From NCBI GenBank assembly GCA_030220185.1, contig JASPKZ010007538.1:179501-243500 (forward strand): a stretch of DNA of 64,000 nucleotides. Reading direction: 5' to 3'. The notes beneath the pieces were generated by a model that was given only the letters and a program-made list of their open reading frames with translations, was not told the DNA's origin and did not search any database. Source of the stretch: Diploptera punctata (lineage: Eukaryota; Arthropoda; Insecta; Blattodea; Blaberidae). Positions 10,890 through 18,661 of the stretch are shown here, piece after piece. The position numbers were made by a program, and so were the translations under genes. Position 1 is the first letter of the stretch; each line of letters starts with the position of its first letter.

Positions 10890-11443
10890 TGTGTGAGGGT
10901 TCTTATTTGCGGTTGGTGAAATGGTATCACAGGTTGGAGGTGCCCTGACAAAGACCCTGGGATAGGGGCCGAGCTAGGGGCAGACGGGATAAGGCCTATT
11001 GCCTTTTGAGGTAAAGGTGCTAACAGGGGGGGGGTAGGTATGAAGAACCCTCGCTGAAAAAGAAATGGTGCCGGGACAGTTTGCTATGCTGCCTGACCAC
11101 GTGTCGCTGCCGCTAGGGGCGCTGGGCGCAGTCGCTGAGCACGATTGAGTGCGAGGGAGTCGTTCCCGGATGCCGTCCGTTGAGGCTACGCTTGCCGGTA
11201 GGCTGGAGTGCTTCGAGACGATCAGGAGCTCCTTCCTCTTCCACTGCTGGCCATCGAATCGAATGTGAATCAATGAATCAATGAATGGTGACAATTTTGT
11301 CGACTACCTGGCCTTTTTATACCTTTATCCGCGACATGTTCTCTGCGCGGTCCGTTACTTCGTAAATTGTATCAGCCTTCTGGTTGGTTAGCATTAGAGT
11401 TTTCTATGGCACCAATGAGGCTGCTGTCTGCTGTTCTAGTAGA

Positions 11444-12650
11444 TTATTCTTGTAGTGGTTTACATCTGGCCTTTTTTAAGACTGGTATCCATGCTTTGTT
11501 GACTTTTAACGATTCTTCCTTTCTATTGTAACTATTTTGATGTTTGAATACTTCAATGGCTTCTCGTTGCAGACGGGTAAAATAGTGTGTGCAGTTAGAT
11601 AATATATCTGTGTTGTTGTATTGTACTGTATGACCTTCAAGTATAGATTGTTCTGCTACTGCTGACTTTTCCACTTGTTTAAGACGGCTGCATCTTTCAT
11701 GCTCTTTAAGTCTGGTTGTGATGCTGCGTTTAGTGATGCCTATATACACTTGGCCGCAACTGTACGGGATCCTGCTGATTGATGAGGATGAAGTTGATCC
11801 TTAATCGGTCAGAGGAGGTTTTTGATTTTCCTGGTAGGCCTATATACTGTTTTTATGTCTTCTTTCTTTAGCATTTTTTCAATAAGGTCAGTTACTTTCT
11901 TGATGACAGGTAAGAATGACCTGGTTGACGTTTTTCTTCTGATTCCTTGTTGTTGTATCGTCTGGGATGGTTTGCTCTGTTGATTTCTTTGTTGGTGTAT
12001 CCATTGACTGTGAATACTGTACGGAGATGTTTAAGTTCAGTTTTTAATAATTCAGGATGGCAACGTTTCTTTGCGCGGTTTGTCAATATTTTGATGATAC
12101 CAAGTTTCTGCTTAGGGTGATGATTAGAGGCTTTATGAAGATATCTGTTAGTATGAGTAGGTATTCTATATATGGTGTGATAAATGTTGCTATCTTCTTC
12201 TCTTCTGATTGAGATGTCCAGAAAGGCTATGCTGTTATATTTTTCTTTTTCTACGGTGAATTGTATATTGGAGTTTATGTTGTTTATGTGCGCAAGAAAT
12301 TCTTCTATTTCATCTTCCCGTTGCTCCAAATTACGAAGGCGTCGTCTACATATCGAAGCCATGTCTTGGGTTTAAGAGGGGCAGTCTCTAAACATTTTTG
12401 TTCGAAGTTTTACATAAAGAAATTTGCAACTACTGGGTTCAGGGAACTACTCACAGCTACTCCATCTATTTGTTCATAGAAGTCGTTATTGAATAAGAGA
12501 TAGCTGGTGGTTAAGCAGTGTTCGAAAGGATTATTGATATCTTGAGGAAACTTGGCAGCGATGAGGTGAAGTCTGGGTGGCAGGGCCTCGTTCTTCTGAA
12601 GTTCTTTTTTCACGTCGTCTGGAAGTGAGGAGGCTTTGATTAAGTTGTTA
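11444..12650 (-). pseudogene. PLE polyprotein, minus-strand arm (RT with internal deletion plus GIY-YIG)
   Basis: Three open pieces in order: 12613-12410 (ALPPRL joined directly to HLIAAKFPQDI, then a degraded GVAVSSSLNPVVANFF motif), 12362-11892 (RT palm/thumb: FLAHINNINSNIQF, FLDISIRRE, NRAKKRCHPELL) and 11749-11444 (YIGITKRSITTRLKEH, EQSILEGHTV: the GIY-YIG domain with its downstream Arg and His segments). Compared with the other arm, about 270 nt of RT between PPRL and the IIA/VKF segment are deleted. Frameshifts separate the pieces, so the copy is dead. Confidence 0.8.
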
Positions 12651-12664
12651 GTTTTACGGAGGCC

Positions 12665-14331
12665 CTGCCACCCAGACTCTATGGACTACCTAAAATCCAT
12701 AAAGACAATATACCTCTAAGACCGATCGTCAGCGCCATAGAATCACCAACTTATAATCTAGCTAGACATTTATCAACTCTACTAAACCCCTATACAATCC
12801 ACAGTGATACATATGTCAAAGACTCGATGGACTTCTTAGATAAACTAAAAGAGATAGCTTTGCAACCGGACGATCTAATGGTTAGTTTCGACGTTGTCTC
12901 ACTATTCACTAAAGTTCCTATAAAGGAGACCATTCACATCATCGCTGTCAAGTTTACTCAAGATATCACTAATATTTTCGAACACTGATTAACCACCAAC
13001 TATTTCTTATTCAATAACGACTTTTATGGACAAATAGATGGAGTAGCTATGGGTAGTCCCCTGAGCACAGTAGTTGCAAATTTCTTTATGGAAAACTTCG
13101 AACAAAAATGTTTAGAGACTGCCCCTCTTAAACCCAAGTCATGGCTTCGATATGTAGACGACACCTTCGTATTTTGGAGCAACGGAAAGATGAAATAGAA
13201 CAATTTCTTCCCCCCTTAAAAATAAAACTTTGTAATAAATCTGATACCAACTGGAACCTTAATAAATTTTATAATATTAATACCTATATCATAGGAACAT
13301 TTTAAGTTACCTTCCCCACACAACAGCCTAAAATACGCAATTATTGATAATTGCAAGCTAGATATATTCCAACTTAAATTCTACCCCCCTTAAAAATAAA
13401 ACTTTGTAATAAATCTGATACCAACTGGAACCTTAATAAATTTTATAATATTAATACCTATATCATAGGAACATTTTAAGTGCGCACATCAACAACATAA
13501 ACTCCAATATACAATTCACCGTAGAAAAAGAAGAAGAAAACAGTATAGCCTTTCTGGACATCTCAATCAGAAGAGAAGAAGATAGCAACATTTATCACAC
13601 CATATATAGAATACCTACGCATACTGACATATATCTTCATAAAGCCTCTAATCATCACACTAAGCAGAAACTTGGTATCATCAAAATATTGACAAACCGC
13701 GCAAAGAAACATTGCCATCCTGAATTATTAAAAACTGAAATTAAACATCTCCGTACAGTATTCACAGCCAATGGATACACCAACAAAGAAATTAACAGAG
13801 CAAACCTGCCCAGACGAAACAACAACAAGGAATCAGAAGAAAAAACTTCAACCAGGGCATTCTTACCTATCATCAAGAATGTAACTGACCTTATTGAAAA
13901 ACTGCTAAAGAAAGAAGACATAAAACAGTATATAGGCCTACCAGGAAAATCAAAAACCTCCTCAGACCGATTAAGGATCAACTTCATCCTCATCAATCAG
14001 CACGATCCCGTACAGTTGCGGCCAAGTGTATATAGGCATCACTAAACGCAGCATCACAACCAGACTTAAAGAGCATGAAAGATACAGCCGTCTTAAACAA
14101 GTGGAAAAGTCAGCAGTAGCAGAACAATCTATACTTGAAGGTCATACAGTACAATACAACAACACAGATATATTATCTAACTGCACACACTATTTTACCC
14201 GTCTGCAACGAGAAGCCATTGAAGTATTCAAACATCAAAATAGTTGCAATAGAAAGGAAGAATCGTTAAAAGTCAACAAAGCATGGATACCAGTCTTAAA
14301 AAAGGCCAGATGTAAACCACTACAAGAATAA
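12665..14331 (+). pseudogene. PLE polyprotein, plus-strand arm
   Basis: Reading from 12668: PPRLYGLPKIHKDNIPLRPI, then SFDVVSLFTKVPI, DGVAMGSPLS and RYVDDTFVFW, the hallmark RT motifs of Penelope, with YVDD as the catalytic box. A stop follows LRYVDD...NGKMK because a 270-bp insertion (13211-13480) interrupts the gene. The thumb resumes at ~13485, and 13689-14045 carries NRAKKHCHPELL. The GIY-YIG endonuclease follows at 13995-14331, where PYSCGQVYIGITKR is seen across frames and 101 residues are open from 14026. A TGA also follows FEH near 12988. The copy is inactive as it stands. Confidence 0.85.
13210..13481 (+). repeat. Insertion of ~1.6 units of a 174-bp tandem repeat in the PLE RT
   Basis: A 98-bp sequence at 13210-13307 is repeated exactly at 13384-13481, 174 bp apart. 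The other arm shows the uninterrupted site (TTTCTT directly followed by GCGCAC). The insert is AT-rich and begins with CCCCCC. It is either a piece of satellite DNA or a very small element with 98-bp terminal direct repeats. No TSD is visible. Confidence 0.75.
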
Positions 14332-14485
14332 TCTACTAGAACAGCAGACAGCAGCCTCATTGGTGCCATAGAAAACTCTAATGCTAACCAACCAGAAGGC
14401 TGATACAATTTACGAAGTAACGGACCGCGCAGAGAACACGTCGCGGATAAAGGTATAAATAGGGCAGGTAGTCGACAAATCACCC

Positions 14486-14542
14486 CTACTCTGCTAAGGT
14501 TTTCGGTGGTTTTCCTTAGCGTGAAGACAAATGTCGGAGTAG
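14486..14542 (+). ncRNA. Three-way-junction RNA module, first copy of element D
   Basis: Closing stem CTACTC/GAGTAG, P2 GCTAAGG/CCTTAGC, P3 GAC-AAAT-GTC. All pairs are Watson-Crick. Confidence 0.7.
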
Positions 14543-14677
14543 GTCCCTAATCTCCGCCAGTAGTATTAATTACTCCCAGATTTTCTAAATTCAAAATTTA
14601 CGAGCATACGACCCAATTAATCTCCCACACCTAAAATTACAACTTTCGACATTATAACTAAATTCTCATTTATTAAG

Positions 14678-14733
14678 CTACTCTGCTAATGGTTTCGGTG
14701 GTTTCCTTAGCGTTAAGGCAAATGCCGGAGTAG
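14678..14733 (+). ncRNA. Three-way-junction RNA module, second copy of element D
   Basis: Closing stem CTACTC/GAGTAG, P2 GCTAA(T)GG/CCTTAGC with one bulge, P3 GGC-AAAT-GCC. Confidence 0.7.
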
Positions 14734-15379
14734 TCCCCTTGCTTCCTCTAGTAAATTCACTCTCCTTATATCAAGTCGGGTGGGCTTACAACTACAACAC
14801 CAATTTTACAACTACAACACCAATATTTACATCCTAAATCCAGACGTGCGAGTAACACTAATATCATACACAGCCATGGTTAACACTCATCCTTTTCAAC
14901 TCCCCCTTTTCGGCCATATTTCAAAAATAGCGGGACTAAAAGACATTGTCTTGGAACCCGCGAATGGCTAATGGATAATTAGACCATTCAAAAGGTAAGC
15001 TGTAGCCGCAGATGGTATCAACCAGATGCCGCATTCAGCACATACCATGTTAGACTTACTTACTTACAAAATTGCCAGCAGAGAGGGGGTCTACATAGCA
15101 GCGTTCCTCGCAGCGATCGTTGCCTCATCAGCGCCGGGCTGGAGACGCGACCTCCGCTACTACGAATTGCCTGCGCTTGCGCGGCTATAAGCTAAACCTA
15201 TCTAACGGCCTCTATTTCAGTCACCTACATTCTTACCACGAATAGCTCCTGTTCCTCAAAAGGCACTAGGCCTTATCCCATCTGCCCAAGGCTCGGCATC
15301 GATACCAACGTCTTTGACAGGGCACCTCATTACCGGTCAACCACAATTCCGCATCCACAACATGTAAGAACCCTCCAAC

Positions 15380-16315
15380 ATGGCCAGGAATGGAAAAAAA
15401 GAAACAGGCAGATCTTCAATGATACCCCCAATCGCGGCACGTACGCGTAAAAATACGAAAATGGAAGAAGCCTCGAAATAAAACCGGCAGCAGCGGCTGA
15501 CGAAAAAATCGACCAAGTCTCAACGCATAAAGCGCCAGCAGCGGCTGACGATAAAATTGGTTCCCAACTGACTGTCGCTCCACCCCCAGACACATCACCA
15601 CCAAAAAGTGGAGGGGCTACTGGAGGTTTAGGGACACAGAACCAGAGCGTAAGCGTAAACAAACCACCTTTTCCTGCTTATTCACCGGGAATTCTCGACA
15701 GAACTGGCAGTTGTGAACAGTGTGTTCAATAAACACGAGCCTCTCACATTAACTTGTGAGGTCACCAGGCTCGGAAACAGGGTCAGGTTGGCTTCAATGT
15801 CGGCCTACAACAAATACGTATAGCTCATGCAGCGGCGTAAGATCCCTTACTGCGAAGGTGTAAAAAAAAGTCAGATCGTAACAAAAAAGATCGTGATTAA
15901 AGGAATAGAATCCCACGTGGATCCATCAGTGATCCAAGAAGACTTGAAAAGTCTCGGGTTCACGGCTCTGAAGTTTGTCAACATGACGTCCGGAAGGACC
16001 AAAGGCCCGCTGCCGTTTTTCACGGCAGTATCGGTCGATGAACCCATAGTCTGTGAGGTCCTCAAAATTAAAAGACTCTATTTTTACAAAGTTAAAATAG
16101 ATCTCTATCGACGAGCAGTCCAAGCTGCAACACAACAGCCTCGGACAGTACCAGTCGAGCCATCAGCTCCTGCTGTCGAAAGGCAAATTTCTTCAGAAAG
16201 AGTCGAGCCAGCTACTCCTCAAACTCAGAGAAAAAATAAATCACACGCCCCCAGCTCACGAGGCGCAAAGCGACAAGGAGATCCACTCATCCACTGGTAC
16301 CAGAAGGAAAAATAA
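15380..16315 (+). pseudogene. ORF1 of copy C, N-terminal and middle part
   Basis: A start MARNGKKE near 15380 corresponds to the copy B start, but several stops interrupt the first 450 nt. From 15827 a 162-residue frame is open: RRKIPYCEGVKKSQIVTKKI, NMTSGRTKGPLPFF and IKRLYFYKVKIDLYRR align with copy B residues ~165-260. Codon-level divergence from A and B is large while the motif is kept, which suggests a separate subfamily and past selection on the protein. Confidence 0.65.
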
Positions 16316-16407
16316 GAAAAGTACCGAGAAAAATTCCCGGGGAAAACGGTCCCAACAGAGACCAACGATCTGGATCTGATTCCAGGACCAATAAAACAAT
16401 CAATTAA

Positions 16408-17356
16408 GATTGACAAAATGAAGAAATATTTTAGTAAAATCTTCATTATGCCCCTCGTTGTGGCGACAATTTTGAAGAAGTAATTCTTTTCCCATATTGT
16501 GGCGATGTTTTGAAGCAGCTAACTCTCTTCATGCCCGAGGTTGTAGTAACATTTTGAAGGATTAGTGTCCCAAAAAGAATTACTGGTTCAGGTTGGGTTT
16601 GGTTTTCGGTAGAGCTGGATTCTCTTCTCAAGGTCGGAAGTTGGTACACAGGATAGGAAAACACTTTAAAAATCCTAATAACTGATTCTTGTAGAAATAG
16701 TTGTAAATTTATTTACTATTTAATTTCCCAGCAGGTCAAGTAAATAAGGGTGGTATTATTCTTCACCGTCAATTAAAATTAAATTATTTTCTTTTCTTGA
16801 ATGAACTATTCTTCTTGTATTAAATATTACATTTTATCAGGAGAGCTGTTATTGCTTCTATCCTTGATGAAAGTTATATGCTAAATGACTAGTGTAATTC
16901 TGTTATAATTTTAAAGAACATTATTACATACATGATGTTATATTTTAAATTCTATTGGTTAATATAATGTTTAAATTTGATTTGTTAAATCAAAAAGTTA
17001 ATTGTTTTAACATCCAATCAGAATTTAGTATACTTTTATTTATAAATATTAAGTTAAGCAGGTGTTCTTATTACAGTTATAACAGAAAGCTTTATATTTC
17101 TGACAACTATGACTTAAAACAATTTTAAAAGCATTATTTAGAAAGACTGTTATATAATACAATTTATTTAATTGTTACTGAGACATTTTTATTCAACAAT
17201 GAGCAACAATTAATTATTTAGATGGTTTTCTTTATTTAAGTTATATTTAAAGGTTAAAAGAATTTTAAAATATAAAATTATTAACTTAAACTTTCATATT
17301 TTTTATGATATTAAAATCCCGCTATAAAGAGCTCTCAAACAGAGAGTCTCACAAAT
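16408..17356. mobile_element. 949-bp AT-rich insertion in ORF1 of copy C, 10-bp direct flanking repeat
   Basis: AATCAATTAA flanks both sides (16398-16407 and 17357-17366). The insert contains no long frame. Its right end has CTATAAAGAGCTCTC, a TATA-box-like word about 20 bp before the border. Its ends are not TG...CA, so a solo LTR is not proven. Confidence 0.5.
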
Positions 17357-17397
17357 AATCAATTAAATAATATTGATAAAGGCAACTCAAACTATAA

Positions 17398-17751
17398 TTG
17401 AGAAGGCAAACTTGGGAACAAGTTGCACATGCGGAAAAGCTTGTCCTGAATATGAAGAATGTAATTTTTTACATGGCAGAATATTTGGACATAATTAAGT
17501 CCCAAGTACACTGCAATGCATTCATACTCGAAATCAAAATCGAACGTGATACAAAAGGCCACATATTAGGCTACAGTCTAATAGAAGGAATGAACACATA
17601 CGAATGTGATGGCGCCAGCTTGAATTACGGCAAGCTGGGTCCTAAATCCCAACATGACCGTGATCCTACAAAGAGCTTGAAGCCCATAAAAAATAAAGTC
17701 GACTACAGCCTCGTGAATAGCAGGGGACTAACTCCTACCGCAGATGAGTGA
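17398..17751 (+). pseudogene. ORF1 C-terminal part of copy C
   Basis: In one frame 117 codons are open. In another frame the segment GTSCTCGKACPEYEECNF appears, matching the SCTC-x3-CP motif at the C-terminus of the copy B ORF1. The conserved Cys pattern supports a real C-terminal domain. A frameshift has occurred. Confidence 0.5.
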
Positions 17752-17855
17752 ATATTCTTTAAAGGTGATTCCGCCGGCTAGTTCGCCAAAAAGAACCGAA
17801 GAAAGATCCGGACACGAGATTTTGGCCACTTTAGGCATAATTATTAACTTCAAAG

Positions 17856-17911
17856 CTGCTCTGTTAAGGTTTTCGATGGTTTCCTTAACGCTAAGACAAA
17901 TTTCGGAGCGG
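17856..17911 (+). ncRNA. Three-way-junction RNA module, first copy of element C
   Basis: Closing stem CTGCTC/GAGCGG (an A-T pair elsewhere is G-C here), P2 GTTAAGG/CCTTAAC (two pairs changed on both sides), P3 weakened (GAC/TTC). Confidence 0.7.
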
Positions 17912-18112
17912 TTCCCTTAACTTCCATCAGTAAATTCAAATATAAACCCATAATTATTCTTCCAAATTCAAAATTTATATCGCGAAACAATAATATTATT
18001 CCAAATTACACTTTAAATTATTAAATTTAATGTTCAAAATTCCAGAATAATGACTTAAAATAAAATAAAAAAACAAATTTAAATACAGTAAATTAAAGAA
18101 ATTATCCATTAA

Positions 18113-18166
18113 CTACTCTGCCAAGGTTTCGGTGGTTCCTTGGCGTGAAGGTAAATACCGGAGTGG
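18113..18166 (+). ncRNA. Three-way-junction RNA module, second copy of element C
   Basis: Closing stem CTACTC/GAGTGG (one G-U), P2 GCCAAGG/CCTTGGC, P3 GGT-AAAT-ACC. Confidence 0.7.
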
Positions 18167-18661
18167 TCCCCTAGTTCCACCAATAACTTCAATTCCTATT
18201 ATTAAATTCATTGCCAGGGATCAAGGAGAAACTGAGGATTTCATTTCTTCCACGGGGCAACAGCTGCAGCCTACAACAACGAGCCGAACTTCAAAGGGTC
18301 AACTACATACGATTTCAAAGTCGACGATTTCAAAAAATGTTCAAAGTCCATTAAAAATCACCGCGAACACGGAACCCTAAATGACGGGATCACTATCCGC
18401 CATCATCTCATGAGGTCCGACGAAAAACCAATCCGTCCGTTTTTTGATAGCATCTTTGCCGTCCAGTGTGCTGTTTACTGGGAAAATTATTCATCCCTGG
18501 ACAGCTAAATTACTAATGGCTATCAGTAAGTGGCTTTCTTTGTGTAACATCGGCCTAAACGGCTTTTTGTTAGGAATTTATTGCTGGATATGGTTACGGA
18601 ATGACTACATGCGCTGTGATGGTGTTTCAGCGCTATGTTCTTATGTTTACCACTTTTGCCC

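Larger units (their letters stand above)
8689..11283 (-). mobile_element. Gag-only retroelement, copy B (best preserved)
   Basis: Sense order is: 5' leader (11283-10890), 480-codon ORF1 (10889-9447), two structured RNA modules (9328-9271 and 9125-9070), then a 3' region ending with CATTCAGACTATTCCAT and a CT tract. There is no room for an RT and none is seen in any frame. Its 3' end abuts the 5' start of copy A, and its 5' start abuts the palindromic PLE. Gag-only, head-to-tail retroelements recall Drosophila HeT-A, but no telomeric repeat is present. It probably depends on an RT supplied by another element. Confidence 0.7.
11290..14482. mobile_element. Palindromic Penelope-like element (two copies, tail-out)
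   Basis: The outer ends 11297-11440 and 14340-14478 are inverted copies (GTCGACTACCTG outward on the left, CAGGTAGTCGAC on the right). The centre of symmetry is near 12660. Each arm encodes a decayed PLE reverse transcriptase and a GIY-YIG endonuclease pointing outward. PLEs often occur as tandem or inverted copies. It separates gag element B (minus) from gag elements in plus orientation. Confidence 0.8.
14480..15075 (+). mobile_element. 3' region of a further gag-only element (D), ORF1 lost
   Basis: Starts with the two RNA modules (14486-14542 and 14678-14733) and ends near 15055 with TGCCGCATTCAGCACATACC, matching the 3' end of copy B on the sense strand. Everything upstream, including ORF1, is replaced by the PLE palindrome. 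Confidence 0.65.
15076..18439 (+). mobile_element. Gag-only retroelement, copy C (divergent subfamily, interrupted)
   Basis: The leader shares CCTCAAAAGGCACTAGGCCT and TTTGACAGGGCACCTC with copy B, followed by ORF1 remains (15380-16315 and 17398-17751) and two RNA modules (17856-17911 and 18113-18166). A 949-bp AT-rich insertion splits ORF1. After 18200 the sequence no longer matches copy B. It runs on to the jockey LINE 3' end at 18440; this last stretch has one open frame (18132-18380) of unknown meaning. Confidence 0.6.

Noticed and set aside
11444..14331. A GIY-YIG homing endonuclease as a stand-alone gene
   Set aside because: The adjoining YVDD reverse transcriptase and the repeat ends show that it is the endonuclease domain of a Penelope-like element.
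18132..18380. 82-codon plus-strand ORF after gag-only copy C as an extra ORF
   Set aside because: It overlaps the second RNA module and has no counterpart in copies A or B.
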